From assembly GCA_903934295.1 (NCBI GenBank), contig CAIZNI010000056.1, positions 186,001 to 250,000 of the forward strand: a DNA stretch of 64,000 nt. Direction: 5' to 3'. Under the pieces are notes generated by a model. That model did not search any database. It had not been told where the DNA came from and was given only the letters and a program-made list of their open reading frames with translations. The number at the start of each line of letters is the position of its first letter. Position 1 is the first letter of the stretch. Origin of the DNA: an uncultured beta proteobacterium. GTDB lineage: Bacteria; Pseudomonadota; Gammaproteobacteria; Burkholderiales; Burkholderiaceae_E. This document shows, piece after piece, positions 26,287 to 37,252 of the stretch. Made by a program: the position numbers and the translations under genes.

Positions 26287-27369
26287 TCAGCCGATCAACC
26301 CCTGCACCCGCGCCGCCTGGCGGCGCAAGTACTCGGGCGAACCCAGCATCTGCCGGTTGAAACCGATCCGCTTGAACCAGTAGTGCAGTCCGACCAGGTC
26401 GGTGAACCCCATGCCGCCGTGCACCTCGGTGGCGGCCTTGGCGACCGAGCGGCCGACCTCGTCCAGGTGCGCCTTGAGGTGACAGACCGTCAGGCTGGCG
26501 ACCTCGGGTGACTCGCCCATCTGGTGGCCGGCGTACCAGAGGAAGGCGCGCGCCGGCTCGAGGTCGGCCGCCATGCCTGCGCACAGGTGCTTGACCGCCT
26601 GGAACGAGGCGATCACGCGTCCGAACTGCTCGCGCTGCTTCGCGTAGGCGACCGCCTGGTCGATCATGTTCTGGGCCGCGCCCAGCGTGTCGGCGGCCAG
26701 TGCGCCGCGCCCGGCGTCGAGCACCCGGGCGCAGACCGCCGCGCTGGCGCCCGGCAGTCGGTCGGCGGGCACCGATTCGAAGACCAGCTCGCCGATCGGT
26801 CGGGTGCGGTCGACGGTCTCCAGCCGGATCCGGGTCAGCCCCGGCGCGTCGGCGGCGACCAGGTGCAGGCCGCTCGCGGTGTCGGCGACCAGGTACGCAT
26901 CGGCCTCGAAGTCGAGCACGTGCAGCGCGCGCCCGCTGAGCCGGCCGTCGCTCGCGCTCACCCCGGCGCCGGCGCGCGCGCCCGAGCGCTCGGCCAGTGC
27001 GGCGCCCACCACCACCTGGCCGGCGGCGATCCGCGGCAGCCATTCCAGCTGCTGGGCCGGGCTGCCGGCCAGCAGCAGCGCGGTCGGCACCATCACTGCA
27101 TTGGCGGCGAAGGGCACCGGTGCGACGTGATAGCCCAGCGTCTCGGCGGCCAGACAGGCATCGAGCATCGACAGCCCCACGCCGCCGTGCGCCTCGGGAA
27201 TCAGCAGCCCCGGCAGGCCGAGCCCGGCCAGACCGGCGATCAGGTCGGCGGCGCGGCCCTCGTCGCGATCGGCAAAGCGGCGCACCCGGTCCAGCGGGGC
27301 CTGCTCGCGCAGGTAGGCGTTGAGGGTTTCCTGGAGCAGTGTCTGCTCGGTCGACAATCCGAATTCCAT
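26287..27369 (-). CDS. Acyl-CoA dehydrogenase, short partner subunit (pair A)
   Basis: A 360-residue acyl-CoA dehydrogenase-fold flavoprotein. The N-terminal helical domain has GLPGLLIPEAHGGVGLS. The C-terminal helices contain Y-A-K-Q-R-E-Q-F-G-R and H-G-G-M-G-F-T. The end lacks the E-G-T-x-Q-I active-site/FAD motif of homotetrameric enzymes. It is translated right after its neighbour (stop and start share one base as TGATG at 27369), which suggests a fixed-ratio complex. Paired dehydrogenases of this form are known as alpha2beta2 enzymes acting on bulky CoA thioesters such as steroid side chains. Confidence 0.88.
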   Translation of the reverse strand: MEFGLSTEQTLLQETLNAYLREQAPLDRVRRFADRDEGRAADLIAGLAGLGLPGLLIPEAHGGVGLSMLDACLAAETLGYHVAPVPFAANAVMVPTALLLAGSPAQQLEWLPRIAAGQVVVGAALAERSGARAGAGVSASDGRLSGRALHVLDFEADAYLVADTASGLHLVAADAPGLTRIRLETVDRTRPIGELVFESVPADRLPGASAAVCARVLDAGRGALAADTLGAAQNMIDQAVAYAKQREQFGRVIASFQAVKHLCAGMAADLEPARAFLWYAGHQMGESPEVASLTVCHLKAHLDEVGRSVAKAATEVHGGMGFTDLVGLHYWFKRIGFNRQMLGSPEYLRRQAARVQGLIG

Positions 27370-28559
27370 CAGGCTGCTCCCACCTGCGGCTCGCGCGGCA
27401 TGCCCAGCCCGCGCTCGCTGATGATGTTTTTCTGGATCTGGTTGGTGCCCCCGCCGATGATCAGGCCGAGGAAGTACATGTAGGCGTACTGCCAGCTGCC
27501 GTTGTCGCGCAGCCGCGGATTGGCGCCATAGGCCAGTCCGCCTTCGCCCATCGCGTCGATCGCGAGCGCCTCGAGTTCGTGGCGCAGCTCGGTGCCCTGC
27601 AGCTTGACGATCATCCGCGCCAGGCTTGCGTCCTGGCCCGGGTTCAGCTTGCTCGAGAGCACGCGCAGCTCGTTGAACTGCATCGCCATCACCCGCGCCT
27701 GCAGGCGCATCAGCCGGTCGAGGAAGGACGGCTGGTCGATCAGGCGCTCGCCGTCGACGGTCTCGGACTTCATGATCTCGATCAGGCCGTTGAGCCGGGC
27801 CAGCGACTGGTTGGGGTCAGCCAGCGTGTCGCGCTCGTTGCCCAGGATCACGTTGGCGACCTTCCAGCCGTCGCCGCGGCGCCCGACGATCTGGTGGCTG
27901 GGCACCCGCACATCGGTGAAGAACACCTCGTTGAAGTTCGGGTTCATCGTCATGTCGACCAGCGGTCGGATCTCGATGCCGGGGGTGTCGACCCGCATCA
28001 GCAGGAAGCTGATGCCGCGGTGCTTGGGCGCCTCGGGTTCGGTGCGCACCAGGCAGAACATCCAGTGCGCCAGGTGCGCGGTGCTGGTCCAGATTTTCTG
28101 GCCGTTGACGACCCAGTCGTCGCCGTCGAGCACCGCCGAGGTCCGCAGGCTGGCCAGGTCGCTGCCGGCGCCGGGTTCGGAATAGCCCTGGCACCAGAGC
28201 ATCTCGCCGCGCAGCGTGGGTTCGATGAACTGGCGCTTCTGTTCCTCAGTGCCCATCTCGAGCAGGGTGGGCACCAGCATCGAGATGCCCTGGCCGCCCA
28301 GTCCGCCGCTCACCCGGGCGCGGGCGAACTCCTCGGCGATGATCCGGCTCTTGAGGATGTCGGGTTCGAGCCCGGCGCCCCCGTATTCGCGCGGGATGCT
28401 GCGGGCGGTGTAGCCGTTGTCGATCAGCCGGCGCTGCCAGGCGCGTGCCCGGTCGTCGCGCGGGCTGCCGGCGACCGGTGCCTCGTGGGCGTGGGCGGCC
28501 AGGAAGGCGCGCACCTGCTCGCGAAAGGCTTCGTACTCGGGGCCGTAGGTCAGGTCCAT
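27369..28559 (-). CDS. Acyl-CoA dehydrogenase, long subunit (pair A)
   Basis: A 396-residue acyl-CoA dehydrogenase. The flavin-binding middle domain shows W-C-Q-G-Y-S-E-P-G-A-G-S-D and W-V-V-N-G-Q-K-I-W-T-S. The C-terminal FAD/active-site loop reads I-G-G-G-T-N-Q-I-Q, with Gly where most family members have the catalytic Glu (E-G-T-x-Q-I). The base must therefore come from elsewhere, perhaps the partner subunit or an internal Glu. The start has GAGGAG about 10 nt upstream. It belongs to a minus-strand operon of four dehydrogenases. Confidence 0.9.
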   Translation of the reverse strand: MDLTYGPEYEAFREQVRAFLAAHAHEAPVAGSPRDDRARAWQRRLIDNGYTARSIPREYGGAGLEPDILKSRIIAEEFARARVSGGLGGQGISMLVPTLLEMGTEEQKRQFIEPTLRGEMLWCQGYSEPGAGSDLASLRTSAVLDGDDWVVNGQKIWTSTAHLAHWMFCLVRTEPEAPKHRGISFLLMRVDTPGIEIRPLVDMTMNPNFNEVFFTDVRVPSHQIVGRRGDGWKVANVILGNERDTLADPNQSLARLNGLIEIMKSETVDGERLIDQPSFLDRLMRLQARVMAMQFNELRVLSSKLNPGQDASLARMIVKLQGTELRHELEALAIDAMGEGGLAYGANPRLRDNGSWQYAYMYFLGLIIGGGTNQIQKNIISERGLGMPREPQVGAA

Positions 28560-28593
28560 GGGGGCGTGCTCCTCGAAACGGAAGGCAGGTTGG

Positions 28594-29736
28594 TCAGGCG
28601 GTCTGGAGCGTCGGCAGCAGCCGCTCGGCCAGCCGTTTCCGGTGGTGGGCCGCGTCGCCGAAGTGGTATTGCAGCCACAGCGCGCGCCGCAGGTAGAGCT
28701 GGGCGTCGCATTCCCAGGTGAAGCCGAATCCGCCGTGGAACTGCACCGCCCGGTCGCCGGCGAAGGCGAAGGTGTCGCCGGCCTCGACCTTGCCCATGCG
28801 CAGCGCGATCTCGGCGTCCTCGCCGGCGGCGATCAGCGAGGCGGCGTGGTACAGATGCGAGCGGGCGCGCTCCAGTCCGACCAGGATCTCGGCGCAGGCG
28901 TGCTTGAGCGACTGATAGCTGCCGATCTTGCGCCCGAAGGTGGTGCGCAGGTTCAGGTAATCAACCACCACCGCGAGCACGCCGGCGATGCCGCCGCAGG
29001 CCTCGGCACTGGCCAGCAGCAGCGCGGCGCTGCGGATCGCGGCCAGCGCGGCGAGCGCGGCCGCGCCGGTGATCAGGTCGGTGTCGGGAATCCCGATCCC
29101 GTCGAGCGTGAGCCGCGCGCTGCGCCGGGTCTCGTCGATGACGGTCTCCGGATGACGGCGCGCGTCGCCGAAGGCGGCCCCCGCGACGATCGCCAGCGCC
29201 GGTGCCCCGTCGAGTTCGACCGACACCAGCAGCACCTCGGCCACCGCGCTGTCGCACACCAGCGTCTTGGCGCCGCTCAGGCGCAGCTCGCTACCCGCGC
29301 GGATGGCGCGGCAGGCCGGTGTCTCGAGCGTCCAGTCGCCGTCCTGTTCGAACAACGCGACCGTGCCGATCGCGCCTTGCGCCAGACGCGGCAGCCAGGC
29401 CGCCTGCTGCGCGGCGTTGCCGCCGGCCAGCAGCCCCTGGATGCACACCTGGGTGCTGGTGAACGGGGTCGCCAGCAGGTGGCGCCCCATGGGTTCGGCG
29501 ATGGTCGCGACCTCGGCCAGCGACAGTCCGCTGCCGCCCAGGCTTTCGGGGATCGCGATGCCCGACCAGCCGAGCGCGACCATCTCGTCCCAGACCGCGC
29601 GATCGAAGCCGGATTCGGTGCCCAGTTGCCGGCGCACCGCGGCGATCGGCGATTTTTCGCGACAGAAGCCGCTGGCCGTCTCCAGCAGCATCGCCTGCTC
29701 GTCGCTGAAGTCGATGCGGTTGCTCAAGGGGTGCAT
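28594..29736 (-). CDS. Acyl-CoA dehydrogenase, short partner subunit (pair B)
   Basis: A 380-residue acyl-CoA dehydrogenase-like protein. It shows G-I-A-I-P-E-S-L-G-G-S-G-L-S in the N-terminal domain and Y-L-N-L-R-T-T-F-G-R-K-I-G-S and H-G-G-F-G-F-T in the C-terminal helical bundle. As in the pair A short subunit, the E-G-T-x-Q-I motif is missing. AAGGA lies 7 nt before the ATG, inside the end of the preceding gene; only 3 bp separate the two. Probably forms a heteromer with the gene upstream of it. Confidence 0.88.
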   Translation of the reverse strand: MHPLSNRIDFSDEQAMLLETASGFCREKSPIAAVRRQLGTESGFDRAVWDEMVALGWSGIAIPESLGGSGLSLAEVATIAEPMGRHLLATPFTSTQVCIQGLLAGGNAAQQAAWLPRLAQGAIGTVALFEQDGDWTLETPACRAIRAGSELRLSGAKTLVCDSAVAEVLLVSVELDGAPALAIVAGAAFGDARRHPETVIDETRRSARLTLDGIGIPDTDLITGAAALAALAAIRSAALLLASAEACGGIAGVLAVVVDYLNLRTTFGRKIGSYQSLKHACAEILVGLERARSHLYHAASLIAAGEDAEIALRMGKVEAGDTFAFAGDRAVQFHGGFGFTWECDAQLYLRRALWLQYHFGDAAHHRKRLAERLLPTLQTA

Positions 29737-29739
29737 GGG

Positions 29740-30930
29740 TCAGTCCTTGGGCAGGCCGAGCACGCGCTCGCCCACGATGTTGGCCTGGATCTGGCTGGTG
29801 CCCCCGCCGATGGTCGAGGCAAAGGCATTGAAGTAGGCGCGCTGCCATTTGCCGCCCTCGACCGCATCGGCGTCGCCGACCCAGCGGGCGGCATTGGCCC
29901 CCTGCAGCGAGAGCGCGAACTGGAACAGGCGGCGCCGGTGCTCGGAAGTGCGCAGCTTGGCCGACAGCGGGATCGCATCGGGGCGCTCGCTGCACAGCGC
30001 GGGGATGCGCCCCCGCACCGCGGTCAGGCGGTCACCCTGGTCCTCGATCAGGAAGCGGATCATCTGGTCGCGCACGAACGGATCCTGCAGCGCCGGCGCG
30101 CCGTCGCGCCGTGACTGCTGCGCGATGTCGACCACATCGCCCACGCCCAGCGACATCCGGTTCAGCCCGCCGGCCTGGCCGCCGGTGGCGCCGCGCTCGA
30201 AGGTCAGCGTCATCATCGCAATCTTCCAGCCCTCGCCCTCGCGGCCCATCAGGCAGTCGGCCGGGATGCGCGCGTCGTTGAAGAAAGTCTGGTTGAAGCC
30301 GTATTCGCCGGTCAGCTTGCGGATCGGACGGGCCTCGATGCCGGGCACCGTCATCGGCGACAGGAAGAACGACAGACCGCCGTAGCGCCGCTCCTGCGGG
30401 TTGGTGCGGGCCAGCAGGATCATGTAGCGGGCGTAGCTGCCCAGGCTGGTCCAGATCTTGGAACCGTTGACCACGTACTCATCGCCCTCGCGCACCGCAC
30501 GGGTCTGGCTGTTGGCCAGGTCCGACCCCTGGTCGGGCTCGGAGAAGCCCTGGCACCAGATGTCCTCGGCGCTCAGGATGTTGCGGATGTAGCGCTGCTT
30601 CTGGGCCTCGGTGCCGATCGCCAGAATCAGCGGGCCGGCCCAGTTCAGGCCGATGGTGTTCGGCATGAAGGGCACCTTCTGGCGCGCCATCTCGGCGTTC
30701 ACGATGTCCTGGTAAGCCTGCGGCCGGCCGCCGCCGCCGTAGGCACTCGGCCAGGCCATGCCCAGGTAGCCGGCCTCGTAGACCTTGCGCTGCCAGTCGC
30801 GCAGGTACTCGAACTGCTGGTCGGTGCCGACCTCCATGAAGGATTCGGGCAGCAGGAAGTCGGGGGCGGGCGGTCGGTTCGCGCGGAACCAGGCCTCGAC
30901 CTCGACGCGGAAATCATCCAGTTCAGTCAT
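29740..30930 (-). CDS. Acyl-CoA dehydrogenase, long subunit (pair B)
   Basis: A 396-residue acyl-CoA dehydrogenase. Signatures are W-C-Q-G-F-S-E-P-D-Q-G-S-D-L, Y-V-V-N-G-S-K-I-W-T-S-L-G and the C-terminal T-I-G-G-G-T-S-Q-I-Q, again with Gly in place of the usual Glu. GGAGAA lies 7 nt before ATG. It is the first dehydrogenase gene downstream of the carboxylase-hydratase group. The two long subunits resemble each other in plan, so the operon may hold two related heteromeric dehydrogenases for successive or alternative oxidation steps. Confidence 0.9.
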   Translation of the reverse strand: MTELDDFRVEVEAWFRANRPPAPDFLLPESFMEVGTDQQFEYLRDWQRKVYEAGYLGMAWPSAYGGGGRPQAYQDIVNAEMARQKVPFMPNTIGLNWAGPLILAIGTEAQKQRYIRNILSAEDIWCQGFSEPDQGSDLANSQTRAVREGDEYVVNGSKIWTSLGSYARYMILLARTNPQERRYGGLSFFLSPMTVPGIEARPIRKLTGEYGFNQTFFNDARIPADCLMGREGEGWKIAMMTLTFERGATGGQAGGLNRMSLGVGDVVDIAQQSRRDGAPALQDPFVRDQMIRFLIEDQGDRLTAVRGRIPALCSERPDAIPLSAKLRTSEHRRRLFQFALSLQGANAARWVGDADAVEGGKWQRAYFNAFASTIGGGTSQIQANIVGERVLGLPKD

Positions 30931-30968
30931 GTCGGGTTCTCCGGAATCGGGGCGGCGGTCATCGGGGC

Positions 30969-30998
30969 GGTGATCAGGTCAGCGGTGATCAGGTCAGC
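30969..30998. repeat. 15-bp direct repeat downstream of the enoyl-CoA hydratase gene
   Basis: Two identical 15-bp units (30969-30983 and 30984-30998) lie 5 bp past the hydratase stop on the minus strand, within the 72-bp gap before the next gene. This repeat does not clearly copy the stop codon. Confidence 0.85.
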
Positions 30999-31002
30999 GG
31001 CC

Positions 31003-31773
31003 TCAGCCACCGGTCACCCACGCGGGTTTGCGTTTCTCGCGAAACGCGCTCATGCCCTCGGCGGCTTCCGCGGTGCCGAACATGCGCCGGCTCCAGACCG
31101 CCATTTCGGCGAAGCCCTCGTCGGTCGACAACTGCGGCACCCGCCGCACCAGCTTCTTGCATTCGGCCACCGCGATCGGCCCGCCCAGGCAGATCGCGTC
31201 GATCTCCTCCTGCACCGCGGCGTGCAGCTGCGCGCGCGGCACCGCGCGATGGGCAAAGCCCATCTGCACCGCCTGCGCGCCGGTGAATCGCTCGCCGGTC
31301 AGAAACAGCTTCATGCCGTGGTGGGTGCCCAGCTTGGGCAGGCAGACCACCGCGATCACCGCCGGGATGACGCCGATCCGCACTTCGGAAAAGCTGTAGG
31401 GCACGTCCTCGGCGGTGATCACGATGTCGGCGGCGCCCACCAGACCCAGCCCGCCGGCGAAGGCGGCGCCGTTGACCGCGGCGATCACCGGCTTGGGGCT
31501 GTCGAGCATTCGTTTGAGCACCTCGGGCAGGGACACCGCGCGCTCGCCGTCGCTCGATTGTCCCGGCGGGTTCTTCAGGTCGGCGCCGGCGCAGAAGGCC
31601 GGGTCGGTGCCGGTGATCACGATGCAGCGCACCGCCGGGTCTTCCAGCGCGCCGGCCAGGTGTGCATCGAGTTCGTTGACCAGCACCGCCGAGAGCGCGT
31701 TGCGGTTCTGCGGCCGGTTCAGGGTGATCCAGGCCGCGCCCTGGCGGACTTCATAGAGGGTTGCTTCGTTCAT
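31003..31773 (-). CDS. Enoyl-CoA hydratase, methylglutaconyl-CoA hydratase-like
   Basis: A 256-residue crotonase. The oxyanion hole regions are A-F-C-A-G-A-D-L-K and N-G-A-A-F-A-G-G-L-G-L. The F-S-E-V-R-I-G-V-I-P-A segment is like LiuC/AtuE hydratases that act on glutaconyl-type CoA esters. The start overlaps the stop of the biotin carboxylase gene as ATGA (31770-31773). That coupling to a carboxylase supports hydration of its carboxylated product, as in the leucine and citronellol pathways. The exact substrate is inferred, not shown. Confidence 0.88.
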   Translation of the reverse strand: MNEATLYEVRQGAAWITLNRPQNRNALSAVLVNELDAHLAGALEDPAVRCIVITGTDPAFCAGADLKNPPGQSSDGERAVSLPEVLKRMLDSPKPVIAAVNGAAFAGGLGLVGAADIVITAEDVPYSFSEVRIGVIPAVIAVVCLPKLGTHHGMKLFLTGERFTGAQAVQMGFAHRAVPRAQLHAAVQEEIDAICLGGPIAVAECKKLVRRVPQLSTDEGFAEMAVWSRRMFGTAEAAEGMSAFREKRKPAWVTGG

Positions 31774-33754
31774 GGCGTCGCCTGTCGTGTCTGTTCGTCG
31801 AGTACCACCAGCATCGCGCCGTTGGCCACCTGTTCGCCCTCGGTCACCTGGATCGATCCGATGGTGCCATCGGCCGGTGCGGTGATGCGGTGCTCCATCT
31901 TCATCGCCTCGAGCACCAGCAGCAGCTGTCCGCGGGTGACGGTGTCGCCCGGTGCCACCGCGATCGACAGCACCCGGCCGGGCATCGGCGCCTTCAGGGC
32001 GCCGCTGAATTCGGCCGCACCGGCCAGCGGAAAGCGCGGCAGCTCGATCAGCTCGAGGTCGCCGAACGCGCCGTGCACCAGCCGCCGAGCGCCGACCGCG
32101 GTGATCGCGAGCGTGCTGCGCCGGCCGTCGAGTGCGAGTTCGATGTCGCGTTCACCGGATCGCACCACCACCACGTGGTGGGTCCGGTCGTTGACGCTCG
32201 CCGCGAGGCTGCCATCGCGCTGGCCGCGGTAGGTCACCGCCAGGCGGTGCTCGCCCGCCTGGTAGTCGACCCGCTCGGGCGGCATCACCGAATTGCGAAA
32301 GCCTGCGCCGATCGTCGCCAGTACCCGGGCGCCGGCGCGCCGCGCGGCGCGGCCATGCAGCGCCGCGCCGATCGCCGCCAGACCGAGCTCGTCGTCGCTG
32401 GCACGGCGCTCGCGGGCCGGCGCCACCCGTTCGATGAAATCGGTGGTGGTGTCGCCGCTCAGGAACTCGGGCGTGCGCAGCGCCGCCACCAGGAAGTCGC
32501 GGTTGTGGGTGATCCCCTGCAGCCGGGTCATCTCGAGCACCCGCGCCAGCCGGGCGGCCGCTTCGCGCCGGGTCGGCGCCTTGACGATGACCTTGGCGAT
32601 CATCGGGTCGAACTCGATCGCGATCACGCTGCCCGACTCGACGCCGGAATCGAAGCGCACGCCCTCGCCGATGGCGGGTTCCCAGACGTCGACCGTGCCC
32701 GGGGTGGGCAGGAAGTCGTTGGCCGGGTTCTCGGCGCACAGCCGGGCCTCGATCGCGTGACCGTCGATCCGCAGATCCGACTGCGTGTAGCCGAGCGGCT
32801 CGCCCTCGGCGATGCGCAGCTGTTCGCGCACCAGGTCCAGCCCGGTGATCGCCTCGGTCACCGGATGCTCGACCTGCAGCCGGGTGTTGACCTCCAGGAA
32901 ATAGAACTGGCGTCCGCTCAGCAGGAATTCGACGGTGCCCGCCGACTGGTAGCCGATCGCCCGCGCTGCGGTCAGCGCGGCCTGGCCCATCTGTTCGCGC
33001 AGCGCCGCGTCCATCACCGGCGAGGGCGCTTCCTCGATGACTTTCTGGTGGCGCCGCTGGATCGAGCATTCGCGCTCGAACAGGTGCACCAGGTTGCCGT
33101 GGGTGTCGCCCAGGATCTGGATCTCGACATGGCGCGAGCGGGTGATCCAGCGCTCCAGAAAGAGCGTGCCGTCGCCGAAGGCCGCGGTGGCCTCGCGGCG
33201 CGCGCCGGCGATCGCCTGCTCGAGATCGGCGGGCGATTCGACCACCCGCATGCCGCGCCCGCCGCCACCGGCGGCCGCCTTCACCAGCACCGGATAGCCG
33301 ATCGCCAGCGCCGCGGCGCTCGCGTCCTCGCCCGGGGCCAGTTCATGGGCCTGCAGCGTGGGCACGTTCAGGGTCTGCATCAGCCGCTTGGCCGCCAGCT
33401 TGTCGCCGATGCCGCGGATCGCGGCCGGGGTCGGGCCGACCCAGGTGAGGCCCTGGTCGATCACCGCCTGGGCGAAGCCGGCGTTCTCGGACAGGAAGCC
33501 GTAACCGGGATGCACCGCATCGGCGCCGGTGCGCCGGCAGGCGTCCAGCAGCTTGCTCATGTCGAGGTAGGTCTCGGCTGAGGTGCGTCCACCGAGCGCG
33601 ATCGCGGTGTCGGCCTCGCGCACATGCGGCGAGCCGGCGTCGCCGTCGGCGAACACCGCCACCGTGCCAATGCCCATGGTGTGGGCGGTGCGCAGGATGC
33701 GCCGTGCGATCTCGCCGCGATTGGCGACCAGCAGCCGACGAATCGGTCTGATTG

Positions 33755-33767
<13 letters not shown>
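31770..33767 (-). CDS. Acyl-CoA carboxylase alpha subunit (biotin carboxylase + BCCP), MCC/GCC-like
   Basis: A 665-residue biotin carboxylase/carrier subunit, the usual length for the alpha chains of methylcrotonyl-, geranyl- or propionyl-CoA carboxylases. The biotin carboxylase domain shows V-H-P-G-Y-G-F-L-S-E-N, K-A-A-A-G-G-G-G-R-G-M and E-V-N-T-R-L-Q-V-E-H. The carrier domain at the C-terminus has E-A-M-K-M with biotinyl lysine K623. I start at 33767, where AAGGAG stands 8 nt upstream; the ATG overlaps the 3' end of the carboxyltransferase gene by 13 bp. It works with the beta subunit encoded just before it. Confidence 0.92.
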
Positions 33768-35389
<1,622 letters not shown>

Positions 35390-35421
35390 GGTGGCTCCTG
35401 GCTGGGCGAGAGGGTGAAGGC

Positions 35422-36033
35422 CTACAGGCTGAACGCCTTCTGGTAGGCCGGCCGCTGGGTGATGCCGTCCCAGTAGCGTTTCACGTTCGGGGTGAAGACT
35501 TCCTCGATGTCCAGCGACTGGGCCAGCACGATCGCGTAGGTGATGCAGATGTCGGCGATGGTGAACCGGTTGGCGCACAGGTACTGGCGATCGGCGGTCG
35601 CTTCCTCGACGCAGCGCATGCGCGCGAGGAACCACTTGCGGTAGTCGGATGCGACCTGGGGATTGCGCCGCTCCTCGGGTTCGAGCCGGGTGTAGCGCAG
35701 CACCAGGGTCTGGGGGAAGGTGAGCGTGGCGTCGCTGCGGTGCAGCCAGTTCAGGTAGGCGCCGTAGTCGGGCTCATCGGGGCGCACCGCCAGGTCGCTG
35801 GGGCCGTAGCGGTCGACCAGGTACTGGCAGATCGCGGCCGATTCGGTCATCACCACGGGGCCGTCGACCAGGCAGGGCACGGTGCCCAGCGGATTGATCT
35901 TGAGGAACTCGCGGTGCAGCACGCGGGGCGGGAAGGGCAGGGTGACCAGTTCATGGTCCAGGCCCATTTCCAGCAGGGTCCAGAGCGGTCGCATCGAGCG
36001 GGCGCGGGTGCAGTGATAGAGGGTGATGGTCAT
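35422..36033 (-). CDS. Glutathione S-transferase family protein
   Basis: A 203-residue two-domain GST. The thioredoxin-like N-terminal domain opens with T-L-Y-H-C-T-R-A-R-S-M-R-P and carries the glutathione-binding G-T-V-P-C-L-V-D and M-T-E-S-A-A-I motifs. The all-helical C-terminal domain has F-T-I-A-D-I-C. It lies between the carboxylase beta subunit and the HMG-CoA-lyase-like gene in the same direction. It may detoxify or isomerise an intermediate of that pathway, but nothing in the sequence fixes its substrate. Confidence 0.88.
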   Translation of the reverse strand: MTITLYHCTRARSMRPLWTLLEMGLDHELVTLPFPPRVLHREFLKINPLGTVPCLVDGPVVMTESAAICQYLVDRYGPSDLAVRPDEPDYGAYLNWLHRSDATLTFPQTLVLRYTRLEPEERRNPQVASDYRKWFLARMRCVEEATADRQYLCANRFTIADICITYAIVLAQSLDIEEVFTPNVKRYWDGITQRPAYQKAFSL

Positions 36034-36076
36034 CGGTTATTCCCGGGGTGGGAGAGTGGGTCGGCGGGGGGCAGGA

Positions 36077-36104
36077 GTGAGCGGATCGGGGTGAGCGGAT
36101 CGGG
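36077..36104. repeat. 14-bp direct repeat between the GST and lyase genes
   Basis: Two identical 14-bp units (36077-36090 and 36091-36104) lie in the 85-bp gap downstream of the lyase stop codon. Each unit contains TGAGCGGATCGGG. The rest of the gap is G-rich with no clear signal. Confidence 0.8.
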
Positions 36105-36118
36105 CCGGCGGTCGCCGA

Positions 36119-37210
36119 TCAGCGCCGCAGCAGCGCGTCGTCGCCCTGCCAGGGCGAGAGCTGCCCTTCGTACACCTGGGGACCCTTGCGAAAGTGGGCG
36201 GCCTCTTCCAGGGTTTCGACAAACGGCATGTCGATCGGGTAGAGCGCCGCGCCGCGCGGGCGCGCACCCGATTTCGACACATGGCCGTACAGCGGATGCC
36301 CGACCACTTCCTCGGCGATGGCCACCGCCTCGATCAGCTTGTCCAGGTCATAGCCGGTCTGGATGCCCATCTCATGGCACAGGTCGACGAAGTCCTCGGT
36401 GGGCACATGGCCGGCGGAGCGGCCGTTGCCGCAGTAGGGGCAGCCGCCCATGCCGCCCAGGCAGGTGTCGAATTCGCGCGCGCCCAGCTGCAGCGCCTCG
36501 TAGTAGCTGGTCAGCGTCGCCCCGCGCTGGTTGTGCAGGTGCAGGTGGAAGTCGGTGATCGCCGGCCAGCGTTCGCGGATCTCGAGCAGCGTCTCGCGCA
36601 CCAGGTGCGGCAGGTTCCAGCCCATCGCCTCCAGCAGCGACACCCGGGTGACGGTGATGCCGGCTGCCGCCCACTTGTCGATCATCAGCTCGAGCATCGC
36701 CATCCGCTGCTCGCGGCTGAACGCGCCCTCGAAGTTCGAGCCGAAGGGGTTGCCCAGCCCGACCGTGGCCTGCTGCGCGCCGGCGGCCCGCGCGGCGGCG
36801 ATGGTCGCGTCCATCGCCGCGATCTGCTGGGCCTGGGTGCGGTTGTAGTTGCGCCGCGCGAACGAGTCGCACATCTCGACGTTGGTGCCTGGCAGCCGGC
36901 CCTTGCGGCGCACATCGAGCTTCGGGTAGAAGCGGTCGGCCCGGTCGTAGCCGGTCTTGTTGAACACCGCCGCGGTGTAGCGGATGCCGGGACGGGGCAC
37001 GAAGCGCTCGGCGATCTCGTCGATGCAGGCCATCTGCGGGGTCCACTTCGGGTGCGCGAACGAGCCGATGGAGATCACCTTCGCGCCGGTCTCGCCGAGC
37101 GCGTCGAGCAGTCGCAGCTTGGCCTCGACCGGGATCGAGGCGCTCTCGATCTGCAGGCCCTCGCGCATGGTGTCGTCGGTGATGGTGACGGAGTCGGGCA
37201 GCAGGTTCAT
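36119..37210 (-). CDS. HMG-CoA lyase-like pyruvate-carboxyltransferase-fold enzyme
   Basis: A 363-residue DRE-TIM metallolyase, longer than the roughly 300-residue classical HMG-CoA lyase. The metal and catalytic motifs are T-D-D-T-M-R-E-G-L-Q near the N-terminus (in place of the usual V-G-P-R-D-G-L-Q), H-L-H-L-H-N, and G-G-M-G-G-C-P-Y-C-G-N with a downstream T-E-D-F. The retained Cys of G-G-C-P corresponds to the catalytic cysteine loop of HMG-CoA lyases. It would cleave a 3-hydroxy-3-methylglutaryl-type CoA to acetyl-CoA and acetoacetate or a homologue. First full gene of the carboxylase/dehydrogenase operon. Confidence 0.85.
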   Translation of the reverse strand: MNLLPDSVTITDDTMREGLQIESASIPVEAKLRLLDALGETGAKVISIGSFAHPKWTPQMACIDEIAERFVPRPGIRYTAAVFNKTGYDRADRFYPKLDVRRKGRLPGTNVEMCDSFARRNYNRTQAQQIAAMDATIAAARAAGAQQATVGLGNPFGSNFEGAFSREQRMAMLELMIDKWAAAGITVTRVSLLEAMGWNLPHLVRETLLEIRERWPAITDFHLHLHNQRGATLTSYYEALQLGAREFDTCLGGMGGCPYCGNGRSAGHVPTEDFVDLCHEMGIQTGYDLDKLIEAVAIAEEVVGHPLYGHVSKSGARPRGAALYPIDMPFVETLEEAAHFRKGPQVYEGQLSPWQGDDALLRR

Positions 37211-37252
37211 GGGGGTGATCCCGGTGTGGATTGAGGAGGCGGTGACCGGCTC

